This document shows positions 17,201 to 24,344 of a stretch of 30,770 bases of DNA, one piece after another. The notes under the pieces were generated by a model that made no database searches, was not told where the DNA came from, and worked only from the letters and a program-made list of their open reading frames with translations. Origin of the DNA: JANQIV01 sp050117315. Lineage in GTDB: Bacteria; Bacteroidota; Ignavibacteria; Ignavibacteriales; Melioribacteraceae. A program made the position numbers and the translations under genes. The stretch lies in contig JASFMY010000080.1 of the NCBI GenBank assembly GCA_050117315.1, positions 1 through 30,770 of the forward strand. Reading direction: 5' to 3'. How positions within the stretch are numbered: position 1 is the stretch's first letter; each line of letters opens with the position of its first letter.

Positions 17201-18293
17201 ATGGATTGCCCATCGTACGGATGTATTTATAATTGACTATTTCCACGTCGGGATTAATTATGAGTAGGTTTGTACTTGTAGAACCAATATCTATTCCTAA
17301 AAAGAAGTCGTACCCGGAAAACCCGTGCTTTGGTGAAATGACTTTATGTTTTTTCGAGATATCTTCGGGTTCTATTTGGGATAAGGGAATTAAGTCGTCA
17401 TTTTCTGAATCCTTCGTGCCTTCTTCTTCCGAAGAAAGAAATTCACAAAATATTTTTCGAAAATCTAATTTTAGATTTTCTTTTTTTGCAATGAGTGCCG
17501 CTCCTATGGAGTTAGTTATATCAAAATCCCTTGGAACAATTACTTCTGTTTCATCCTTATGCAAAACGTCTCTTAATGCATTAATTACTGCACAGTTTTT
17601 TGCTACACCTCCAATAAACAATATAGGCGGTTCGATTGGCAAACGACGAATTACAGATCCTTTATAGTTCTTAATAATGGCATAAGCCACCCCTTTTAAG
17701 ATATCTTCAGGGGGAACACCTTCCTGCTGATGGTGAATAATGTCTGTCTTAGCGAAAACACTACACCTGCCTGCTATACGAGGAACAGATTTTGCTTTTT
17801 GGGCGTATAGTGAATAATCTTCTATTTTAATATTTAGTCTTGAAGCCTGTTCTTCCAGAAATGAACCCGTTCCTGCCGCACAATCGGAGTTTGATGCCAT
17901 CTTCAACATACTCCTTTGAAATTCCATCGTTTGTTCCTTTGGGGTATTAAAATCAGTATAGTATCTAGCGCTTTGTCCCCCTATTTCTATAATTGATTTC
18001 ACTCCGGGATTTAAATAAAGGGTTCCCTCGATGGTAGCAGAAACCTCATTAATCCGTTGAATATAAACTCTTTGTGTGTTTTGTTTTTTAGATAGATTAC
18101 CTGTTATAGCTCCATGCGTAATTCCATGTGTTTTGAATTTCGTGCTTATTTCCATTAAAATAGGTCTAAGTGTATCTTTAATTCTCCCTTTATGTAATTG
18201 ATATTTTCTAAATACCAATTTGTTTTCGTTGTCGACTATAGCAACTTTTACGGCGGAATAGCCAATATCAATACCTATGCTGTAAGTTCTCAT
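14265..18293 (-). CDS. double acyl-CoA dehydratase activase fused to HgdB-like (DUF2229/COG3580-COG3581) domains
   Basis: The 1342-residue protein has two BadF/BadG/HgdC-type ASKHA ATPase domains. The first (1-275) has IGIDIGYSAVKVAIV, Cys138 in CAAGTGSFLEEQ and Cys177 in GRCSVFAKTD. The second (330-585) has LGIDIGSTSTN, Cys455 in CAAGTGSFLDEQ and Cys494 in GERCTVFIESS. In HgdC these two Cys per subunit hold a bridging [4Fe-4S] cluster. An HgdB-like region follows (about 645-955), keeping Cys694 (EETCFPVK), Cys736 (YGCAYMQ) and Cys906 (HHGCGPDS) as probable cluster ligands. The last HgdB-like unit (985-1342) seems degenerate: NEYYSL, TEGAEVEGQY and SIYENTG stand where relatives carry Cys. Known relatives couple ATP hydrolysis to low-potential electron transfer. 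It is the first gene of the operon; AAGGA precedes the ATG. Substrate unknown. Confidence 0.9.
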   Translation of the reverse strand: MRTYSIGIDIGYSAVKVAIVDNENKLVFRKYQLHKGRIKDTLRPILMEISTKFKTHGITHGAITGNLSKKQNTQRVYIQRINEVSATIEGTLYLNPGVKSIIEIGGQSARYYTDFNTPKEQTMEFQRSMLKMASNSDCAAGTGSFLEEQASRLNIKIEDYSLYAQKAKSVPRIAGRCSVFAKTDIIHHQQEGVPPEDILKGVAYAIIKNYKGSVIRRLPIEPPILFIGGVAKNCAVINALRDVLHKDETEVIVPRDFDITNSIGAALIAKKENLKLDFRKIFCEFLSSEEEGTKDSENDDLIPLSQIEPEDISKKHKVISPKHGFSGYDFFLGIDIGSTSTNLLIINPDVEIVNYKYIRTMGNPLKAVQEGLTEINNELDGKLNILGLGITGSGRNLIGKQIGADIIKDEITAQAKAAIKIEPEVDTIFEIGGQDSKYISITNGIVTDFQMNKVCAAGTGSFLDEQAQKFDLPINELGQLALKGKHPVSLGERCTVFIESSIASSLSQGKKNEDIVAGLCYSIAKNYLHRVVGQKRIGNKILLQGGIAFNQGVANALRLLTQKEIVIPPFFSVTGAYGAALIAHEEMKESKTNFIGIEKLLQITQIDKKYSQETQTNNHEEFNKRIETTIFNDYDNTLDPDKKTVGIPRALFTYGMFSMFNAIFKNLGFNVLLSEWSNENTIKLGQEFALEETCFPVKLILGHVAELVSKGVDYIFFPDLYTINHPGSESRKNYGCAYMQLAFKIVNHTMELEKKGIKLIAPTFAFSLGEEFMKTEFSNLGKLLGKDKEETTNALKKGMEAFHRFEKRIELSGKKNIERIDLNKITFIIISKTYGVADPVLNLGIPDKLIKMGFQVLPFFDLPEGVNISKEHPNMYWPFGQHILEPAYLIKEHPNMFAIFLTHHGCGPDSVLIHFFKEIMGGKPYLNIEIDEHASTVGVTTRIEAFVNSLQNRNGITPKKLDSYLANINYKEANLSPTLKNTSAETKIFIPNLQPYSELFKELLIQKGFEAHILTTNANSIELGRKHTLTNEYYSLTSLLGSCFKEVENNNGKKNIAFLIPQTEGAEVEGQYNRILRTKLDEYKHKKVRIVTPFLEDIISIGNNNFELICYCVLAGDIINVSPQKVRSKYILQTKELIKNDQLNITNLKTIAENVYSDLKEETYNKRIMAIGEPMIVYNDYLNDFVFKNLEKQKHKVVYGLLSEALWIFWKDYVEQTNIDNSHLLSQRLTKFKDDMEQIAQQLNDESPFTSSIETLLKKADSTIGYYAGDFARYRQAKALCNSAKIDGIITATSIYENTGISLNILHKGFSDENTSPILNLTFDGTKNENDKSKVESFIYYL

Positions 18294-18503
18294 TATCTTT
18301 ATCCTTAGTTGTGCTGATTTAGAAAAATCATCATTTCTTAGTATTGCACCAGTTCCTAACCAATGATATTTTTATTTATACTATGTCGACAAACATAGGA
18401 GATATTAAAGAGAAGTGACTTACGCGAAACGGCTGTTCACTTTAATATTAGGACGGAAATAAACCATAAAATTATAACAGTAAAATAAACACCTAAATCT
18501 TAT
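18294..18503. promoter_or_regulatory. divergent promoter region between activase and AraC genes
   Basis: This 210-base region holds both start regions. Two dyads stand out: CTATGT-cgacaa-ACATAG (18381-18398), and ATATTAAAG (18402-18410) with CTTTAATAT (18440-18448) separated by 29 bases containing TTACGCGAAACGGCTG. Such symmetric sites midway between a regulator gene and its target are plausible AraC-type operators. Promoter elements are not obvious. Confidence 0.55.
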
Positions 18504-19481
18504 ATGGAATTCTCAATAACAAAAGAAGATATACAGTCATTCTATAACAACAAGTATTTACAAGAAACTTGTAACAAGACTTTTTCTTTTACAAGAGATG
18601 AAATAAATATGGATGTCTTGCAAATGACTGTCGATGAATGGAAAACCCCTAACCTAAAAGTTCATTTGATACAAACAGGAACACAAAGAGATATTCAGGT
18701 TACAGGAGGAATTACCGAAGAATTTGTTATGCTTCATTTTGTTTGTGAAGGGAGAACCCAAATTCTTAACAATCCGGCATATCCGGATACTATAAAAAGA
18801 AATACCAACAACCTTTTCTGTGTAACAGAGGGCAAAGTAGAGCATAGGTTTAACAAAGGTCAAAACAATACCTATTTTAAAGTTTATTTCCCTTATAATT
18901 ATATTCATTCATTAGCGGAACAACATCCTGAGGTTTTTGAAACATTGTTACTCATGCTAAAAAAAGGATGTCCTTTTCTAAAAGAGGGAAATTTAACAAC
19001 AACTCTTGAAATGAAAACGGTAATTGAACATATAAAAAAGGCTACCGATATGGGAACGATTGCTTCATTTTATATTGAGACAAAAATACAAGAACTTTTA
19101 GCTTTACAAATGCAGCAAATAAATAATATTAATTGCAGCAATTGTAAGTATTATAAGCATTACCAAGAACAGCTAAACGAAGCAAGAAATTTAATTGAAA
19201 CTCATTATCGAACTCCTCCGACTATTGCACAATTGGCCCAACATGTGGGAATGAGCGAAACAGTATTGAAATCCAATTTTAAGAATTGTTTCGGCACAAC
19301 TATTTACGGTTATTTATTTAATTACCGGATGAGTATCGCAAAGACTCTTCTTTCGGATGTTTCTATGACAATCATGGAAATTGCATTCAAGACAGGATAT
19401 GAACATCCATCTCATTTTACTACTGCATTTAAGCGAAAATATGGAATTAGTCCGGCCAAATACCGGACTAAATATAATTAA
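18504..19481 (+). CDS. AraC-family transcription regulator with a CxxC motif
   Basis: The 325-residue protein has a C-terminal double helix-turn-helix (about 225-322). The segments are PPTIAQLAQHVGMSETVLKS and TIMEIAFKTGYEHPSHFTTA, followed by FKRKYGISPAKYR. The N-terminal part (1-200) is a cupin-like sensing domain without a recognised ligand motif. The linker contains NINCSNCKYYKHY with Cys211 and Cys214 just before the DNA-binding domain. This could bind metal or an Fe-S cluster or sense redox state, but structure alone is equally possible. It is divergent from the activase operon and its architecture resembles PchR-like regulators of siderophore loci in Bacteroidota. No Shine-Dalgarno is visible. 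It most likely controls the 14-18 kb operon in response to that operon's substrate. Confidence 0.9.
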   Translation: MEFSITKEDIQSFYNNKYLQETCNKTFSFTRDEINMDVLQMTVDEWKTPNLKVHLIQTGTQRDIQVTGGITEEFVMLHFVCEGRTQILNNPAYPDTIKRNTNNLFCVTEGKVEHRFNKGQNNTYFKVYFPYNYIHSLAEQHPEVFETLLLMLKKGCPFLKEGNLTTTLEMKTVIEHIKKATDMGTIASFYIETKIQELLALQMQQINNINCSNCKYYKHYQEQLNEARNLIETHYRTPPTIAQLAQHVGMSETVLKSNFKNCFGTTIYGYLFNYRMSIAKTLLSDVSMTIMEIAFKTGYEHPSHFTTAFKRKYGISPAKYRTKYN

Positions 19482-19504
19482 TTGTGTGTCAAGATATTTA
19501 ACTA

Positions 19505-19562
19505 GTGTTATGTCAACAATGAAGTGCCGTGTCATTCCCGAATTCCGCCGCGGATTATCGGG
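19505..19562. repeat. REP-like unit with ATTCCCGA/TCGGGAAT arms
   Basis: The 32-base repeat shared inverted with 2899-2930 (19505-19536) is joined to ATTCCCGA...TCGGGAAT (about 19534-19562), a palindrome around a GC-rich core. It starts the repeat cluster downstream of the AraC gene. Confidence 0.7.
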
Positions 19563-19621
19563 AATCTATTTTTATAAATTAGATGTATAGTCCGGCCTGT
19601 CCGCCGTATCCCGACACGTCG

Positions 19622-20098
19622 CATAGGCGTCAACTTAATACGAGATATTATCAATAGCCCCAACTTTTTCAAAATGAATCCCTCCGGGACAAGTTGGGGA
19701 AAGGATGATTGACACACAACTATGGGCTTTCCCGGAAAGGGATCCTTCGGATAGCCCAAATCATTAGTTTTTTTTGGACTATCCGAAGGATTCCTATGGA
19801 AAAGTCCGGGAATTTTAGGGTAATATTAACCTCCGGCATGAAGGGTGTGTTGCGTAACTCAATTAGGTTTTTCAATAGCCACGTGCTTCAGCACGTGGGA
19901 AATAAGAAACCGAATAGAATCCGGGCTTTAGCCCAAATATTTAGAGAAAATTGGGCTAAAGCCCTGAGTTTTTGTTGAGACTTATTGTCCACGACCTGAA
20001 AGGTCGTGGCTATGATTATTTATTTTAGTTATGCAACACACCCTGAATGCCGGCCGGAGCTATTAAAACATTACATCATAGTTAAGTTGACGCTCATG
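19622..20098 (-). mobile_element. composite TIR element, copy A (477 bp, no ORF)
   Basis: Bounded by CATAGGCGTCAACTTAA (19622-19638) and TTAAGTTGACGCTCATG (20082-20098), a 17-bp inverted pair with one or two differences. The outer 220 bases on the left (CCCCAACTTT...AAGTTGGGG, GGGCTTTCCCGGAAAGGGAT and so on) recur inverted at 29780-29990, and the outer 55 bases on the right recur at 29443-29510. So copy B at 29443-29990 is the same element in the opposite orientation. A second TIR element (19842-20044) sits in the middle. No transposase gene, so it is a non-autonomous element. Confidence 0.75.
19842..20044. mobile_element. inner MITE with AGGGTGTGTTGC ends (203 bp)
   Basis: The ends AGGGTGTGTTGCGTAACT (19842-19859) and AGTTATGCAACACACCCT (20027-20044) are inverted with one mismatch in 18. 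Inside lie four hairpins: CACGTGCTTCAGCACGTG, GGGCTTTAGCCC, GGGCTAAAGCCC and CCACGACCTGAAAGGTCGTGG. It has no ORF. Flanking CCGGCATGA and TGAATGCCGG extend the symmetry, so it may be part of the larger element and not a separate insertion. Confidence 0.75.
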
Positions 20099-20275
20099 CG
20101 ACACGTCGGGAGAAGGCGGGCTTAAAGCCTGCCCCGTAATGTATTAATACGGGGATTACCGGAATGTCAATACTGAATTGACTTGACTCTAGGTATGGTT
20201 TTCTTATAGCCTACTTGCAAGTCTTAATAGAATATTGATTAAAACTGATGCCCAAAATTTCCACGATTATGTTAT
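20099..20275. other. gap with two small hairpins
   Basis: GGCGGGCTTAAAGCCTGCC and CCCCGTA...TACGGGG (20134-20156) are hairpins of the same REP style as the neighbouring elements. No ORF and no promoter are evident. Confidence 0.6.
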
Positions 20276-20464
20276 TAGAGTTTCTGCAAAATAAAAAGTC
20301 TGTCGAACCCGTTCTTTGGGTGAGCCTGTCCGCCGCCTGTGCGCCTTTGGCGTATCTTTTTGGCGGGAAATCTTTCAATTAGATTTCAAAGATTTCTCTC
20401 CCGATAAAAAACATCGGGATCGAAATGACAAAACGTTTAGATATCTAATTTTGCAGAAACTCTA
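20276..20464. mobile_element. complete MITE with GAGTTTCTGCAAAAT ends (189 bp)
   Basis: GAGTTTCTGCAAAAT and ATTTTGCAGAAACTC form perfect inverted ends, each flanked by TA, as expected for a TA target duplication (Tc1/mariner/IS630-type mobilisation; inference). The interior includes an ATCGGGATCGAAATGACA segment and a TTTGAAATC stem. It ends four bases before the stop codon of the LolA-like gene. Truncated copies are at 2852-2893 and 26856-26969. Confidence 0.85.
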
Positions 20465-20468
20465 TTGT

Positions 20469-21266
20469 TTACTTTTCCAAATATCGTGTTGTAAAGTAAT
20501 CGTCGGGGATATTCGGATTAAATTTTATTTGTTCAATTAATGAGATAGAACTTCTATCGTTCTGTACGTTATTCATTTGTATTTCTTCCATTTTGTATTT
20601 ATGCTTTTCTTTATCAACTTCAACAATAGATTTTACCGTCATTACTTTTTCTTTGTCGCCGTATAAATCGTAGTAAACCGATTGTCTTACGACAAAATCG
20701 TTTCTACTTATGTAAGATATTTTTTTAGAAAATCCGTTTTCGTCCTCAATCTCTTCATCCTTGGGAACAATTTCCAAAGTGTAGCATAGTTCTCCGTTTA
20801 CAGTTTCATCGGGAAGGAATTTATAATTAAAATCTTCAACCGTGGGAAGCGACATATCCGCATAAGAAAATTCAGAGCCCATAAAACTTTTGGCATTTTC
20901 AGAACTTATAATGCGTCGTGTTTTTCTTAATGCCGGCATATAAATCCATTTATCGTCGTCTTTGTCGTTGTAATCGAAGGTAAGAAAACCGGTATCCTTA
21001 ACATCGGCCGGTTCGGTAAAACGCACCATTTTTTTCTCGATTTTCCCTTTATCATATAGCTTGGTAACGGTTGCCATTTTGCGTACTCTTTTTTCACCTT
21101 TTTCGTTTAATATAACAAGAGTAGAAAGGGACTCTGTTCCATCAACCCGTGTGGCATCAATGGATTTTTGTTGAACTTCTTTTGCTGTCATATTGCCTTG
21201 CGCTTTTGTGACAGCACTTAACTGTACTAGTAATATTATTATAACTACTGTTTTTAAAATGTTCAT
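20469..21266 (-). CDS. outer-membrane lipoprotein-sorting (LolA-like) protein
   Basis: The 265-residue exported protein has a signal peptide (MNILKTVVIIILLVQLSAVTKAQ). It matches the 'outer membrane lipoprotein-sorting protein' family found with MMPL pumps, through MVRFTEPADVKDTGFLTFDY, DDDKWIYMPALRKTRRI and SFMGSEFSYADMS, and it ends IPDDYFTTRYLEK. Members have a LolA/LppX-like fold that binds lipid in the periplasm. It is the last gene of a four-gene minus-strand set with the pump and barrel, suggesting a periplasmic carrier for the pump's substrate. AAAGGAAAA precedes the ATG. A broken copy of its 3' end lies at 7045-7115, and a MITE abuts its 3' end. Confidence 0.88.
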   Translation of the reverse strand: MNILKTVVIIILLVQLSAVTKAQGNMTAKEVQQKSIDATRVDGTESLSTLVILNEKGEKRVRKMATVTKLYDKGKIEKKMVRFTEPADVKDTGFLTFDYNDKDDDKWIYMPALRKTRRIISSENAKSFMGSEFSYADMSLPTVEDFNYKFLPDETVNGELCYTLEIVPKDEEIEDENGFSKKISYISRNDFVVRQSVYYDLYGDKEKVMTVKSIVEVDKEKHKYKMEEIQMNNVQNDRSSISLIEQIKFNPNIPDDYFTTRYLEK

Positions 21267-21420
21267 TTTTGTTTTTCCTTTTTTATTACTGTTTTATGAA
21301 GTTTATATTTCTTCGATTTGGCTTTGGAATAAAACAAAGCAAGTGAAAAAAATGCTATAAACTAAGTAATCCTTCGTGCAATTTATATTTAGTAACAGCC
21401 TTCAAGTTTGCTCCTGTTTA

Positions 21421-21456
21421 TGCTGCATTTAGCATATAGTTCAGCTAAACGCAGCA
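21421..21456. terminator. hairpin between the membrane methyltransferase and LolA-like genes
   Basis: TGCTGC-at-TTAGC pairs with GCTAA-ac-GCAGCA, giving an 11-bp stem with an internal loop. No strong T-tract follows on either strand, so it may be an attenuating or RNA-stability structure in the 226-base gap between the two genes. Confidence 0.45.
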
Positions 21457-21492
21457 CTAATTTATAACTCCTGTAGTATCCGGGAACTAAAT

Positions 21493-21942
21493 CTAAATCC
21501 AACGTCTCACCCGCTTTTTGTACATGATATATTCTTCGCCGAATTTTTCTAAAAGCATTTTTTCTTCCGTCTTTATAAAAATGAAGTATATTATCAGCAT
21601 AAAAATAATTACAATTAAAAAGGGGCTCAGCGATCCACAAAGGATCGATTCCCCTAAAAGAATTGAGCTCATTCCTAAATACATAGGATTTCTAGTAAAA
21701 CGAAATACTCCATTTTTAATTAGCTTATCAGAATATTCATAGGGTTTTACCGTAACGTTAAAACGCTTAAAATGTCTGTCGGCTAATAAATTCAAAATTA
21801 TACCTAATGCTAAAAACGGTATTCCCCAAAGACTCCAGGGGAACTGGATAAACTTTAACACCGGCAGTATGAAATGAATAACAATTATTATTGCAGCAAC
21901 ACTCATAAAAAATGTCGGCGGTAAAATTCTTTTCTTTTCCAT
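21493..21942 (-). CDS. isoprenylcysteine carboxyl methyltransferase-like membrane protein (ICMT/PEMT family)
   Basis: The 149-residue protein has four hydrophobic helices and the conserved SAM-binding signature RFTRNPMYLGM (about 81-91), followed by EEKMLLEKFGEEYIMYKKRVRRW at the C-terminus. Both are typical of the bacterial ICMT/phospholipid methyltransferase superfamily. The true methyl acceptor of bacterial members is mostly unknown; lipids are likely. It lies 37 bases downstream of the RND pump gene, so it is probably in the same transcript and may modify the transported lipid or the envelope. Confidence 0.85.
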   Translation of the reverse strand: MEKKRILPPTFFMSVAAIIIVIHFILPVLKFIQFPWSLWGIPFLALGIILNLLADRHFKRFNVTVKPYEYSDKLIKNGVFRFTRNPMYLGMSSILLGESILCGSLSPFLIVIIFMLIIYFIFIKTEEKMLLEKFGEEYIMYKKRVRRWI

Positions 21943-21979
21943 TTTTCTTCTTCTGATAATTATTGTTTACTAAAATTGA

Positions 21980-24322
21980 CTATGCTGATTCAATGCTTTC
22001 TCTTTTTTCGCTAATCTCAATAGAAGTACTGCTAAAGTCGCTTGTAATTTCTTCACCTGCCTCCGGTTCCAAAAACTTTGGTCTTAGGGCAAGACAAATA
22101 GAAGGCACTAATAGCAGTCCGCCTATTAAACAGGCTAAGATGATAATAACCATCAACAGTCCGAAAAATCTTACAGGTAAAAAGGAAGAAAACAACAAAG
22201 CTGCAAAACCGACAATCACGGAAAAAGCATTAAAGACGATTCCTCTACCCGTAGTATGTAAAGTAACCTTCATTCCTTCGGCGGCGTCAAGCCCCGCTTT
22301 TCTTTCTTCGCGGTATCGCCACACAAGATGTATGGTATAGTCGATTCCTACACCAATCATAATGGATGAAATAAGAGCTGTTGTAAAGTTGAGTTCTATA
22401 TTTACAATTCCCATAATGCCGAAAAGAATCATCATTGCAAGAACAAGAGGAATGATTTGCAATAAAGCGCCCTTTAATGAACGAAAGACAATAGATAGAA
22501 TAAGAAATACGGCAACTAGAGATAAAGCAAGAGATTTAAATTGCCCGTAAACAATTTGCTTATCCATTTCCGAAAAAACATCCGCATTGCCGCCAACGTA
22601 TTTGACATCGGGATCATCTTTAACCATATCTTTAATTTGTTGAACGCACTTGCGCATAACAGGTGTATCCAAATCGTTAAACCTGAGAAGTATCATCGCC
22701 CTTTGGAACGAAAAGTCTACCATTTTTTCAAGATCATCGGGATCTCCGCTCATCAGGTAAAGTTCAAAATACTGGGCGACTGCATTATAAGTATCCGGGA
22801 TATGATCATAATTAGGCTCTTCTTCTGCGTTTAACGCACGACTGATTTGTCTTGTTACTTTTGCGATAGATTGAGTTGTACCGACTTCCGGAATCTTTTG
22901 AATTCTTTTTTCCAACCGGTCTATCTTTTTTAGCAGTCGGGGTTCTTTTATATCGCCTTCAAAGACGATTGACAAAGGCATAAAACCGCCAAGTTCGCTG
23001 TTGATTAATTCAGCCGATGTTTTTACAGGATGTCCTTCGGGATAAAGATCTGCAGTGTTGGTGTTAACCGTTAAATTAAAAATGCCGATAGAAACCAACA
23101 ATGAAACTGCAACAAGTGTCCAGATAACCAAACGCGGTTTTTCCGTAGTTAGATAGCTGATTCCCGATAACATTTTGTTTAATCCTTTTGCATCTTTGTG
23201 ATGTTCTTCAACAAGAATCGGTTTTGTTTTGGGTAAGAAAGAACTTAACGCGGGGACAAATAATAAACTTGCTGCAAGGGCAAATCCAATTCCAAGTCCG
23301 CCCAGAATACCCATTTGTCCGGCAGGGATAAGAATATGTCCAAGCATACACAAAAGTCCGACAATAGTTGTAAAACCGGCAATCATTATCGGACTGCCGA
23401 GACCTGTAACCATACGTCTTGAAATTTCTTTCTTTGAGTAAGTGTTACCGACAAAGTTATCGTCTTGATAGTGAGTGAACATATGAATGCCGTAATCGTT
23501 AGCAACGGCAATTAATAACACGGGAAGAATAATTGTGACAACGGTAAAATCCCAATTAAACAAAGGAATAAATCCTAAGGATACAAGGATTGACATAATC
23601 ACAACCACGGTTGGTAACCATACACCACGAAATTGACGGAAGCTAATGAAAAGAAATATCAACATAAAAAGTATTCCGATAGGCAGTAAACGTGAAATAT
23701 CGCGCTGCATATTAGCCGCGGTTTGGGTTCTCATGTAAGGACTGCCGCCCAGCAATACTTTTTCGTTTCCCGGAATATCTTTTATAAGTTTTTCTAATTG
23801 CATTACAACCGGCTTATCTGCAGCGTCCGGTTTCATCATTCCAATAACGGCGGTGGTGGAAAAATCTTTTGAAATAACACTTCCGTATACCAAATCGTTT
23901 TCGACAATTTCTTTCTTTATTATTTCAATATCTTCCTTACTTCGCGGAATCATTTTTACAGAGGGGTCGACAATCATTGCGTCGTCTTCATTACGAACCT
24001 GCTTCAAATCGAAAAGGGACATTACTTTTTCGATTCCTTTTATTTTTTTCATTTTATGTGAAAAGGTTCGTATTCTTTTTAGTGTTTTTGCGTTAATAAC
24101 ATCGTCGGTTTGGATTACTATCATAACCATTTGAGTTCCGCCGAAAATATCTTCTATTGTTTTTTGGTTAACACGCGATGGCATATCCTCCGGGAGATAG
24201 GTCATCATATCTGGATTGAACTTTGCATTCTTCATCTGCATTGCCATAAAAACAGTGAATACGAGGGATACAATTATGATTCCCCACCTATAACGAATAA
24301 CAAAATTTGAAAGTTTTTTCAT
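21980..24322 (-). CDS. MMPL/RND-superfamily exporter (HpnN/patched-like)
   Basis: The 780-residue protein shows the two-fold MMPL layout. TM1 (12-30) is followed by a periplasmic loop, five helices (about 212-365), then a second TM (near 400) with loop and five helices (about 600-755). The conserved acidic residues in the fourth helix of each half are in VANDYGIHMFTHY (273-285) and GVGIDYTIHLVWRYREER, as in proton-driven pumps. Relatives transport hopanoids, sterols or other lipids to the outer membrane. Together with the LolA-like protein and outer-membrane barrel it can span the envelope. It follows the barrel gene by 22 bases. Confidence 0.93.
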   Translation of the reverse strand: MKKLSNFVIRYRWGIIIVSLVFTVFMAMQMKNAKFNPDMMTYLPEDMPSRVNQKTIEDIFGGTQMVMIVIQTDDVINAKTLKRIRTFSHKMKKIKGIEKVMSLFDLKQVRNEDDAMIVDPSVKMIPRSKEDIEIIKKEIVENDLVYGSVISKDFSTTAVIGMMKPDAADKPVVMQLEKLIKDIPGNEKVLLGGSPYMRTQTAANMQRDISRLLPIGILFMLIFLFISFRQFRGVWLPTVVVIMSILVSLGFIPLFNWDFTVVTIILPVLLIAVANDYGIHMFTHYQDDNFVGNTYSKKEISRRMVTGLGSPIMIAGFTTIVGLLCMLGHILIPAGQMGILGGLGIGFALAASLLFVPALSSFLPKTKPILVEEHHKDAKGLNKMLSGISYLTTEKPRLVIWTLVAVSLLVSIGIFNLTVNTNTADLYPEGHPVKTSAELINSELGGFMPLSIVFEGDIKEPRLLKKIDRLEKRIQKIPEVGTTQSIAKVTRQISRALNAEEEPNYDHIPDTYNAVAQYFELYLMSGDPDDLEKMVDFSFQRAMILLRFNDLDTPVMRKCVQQIKDMVKDDPDVKYVGGNADVFSEMDKQIVYGQFKSLALSLVAVFLILSIVFRSLKGALLQIIPLVLAMMILFGIMGIVNIELNFTTALISSIMIGVGIDYTIHLVWRYREERKAGLDAAEGMKVTLHTTGRGIVFNAFSVIVGFAALLFSSFLPVRFFGLLMVIIILACLIGGLLLVPSICLALRPKFLEPEAGEEITSDFSSTSIEISEKRESIESA

Positions 24323-24344
24323 AATATTTCCTTATATAATACTC

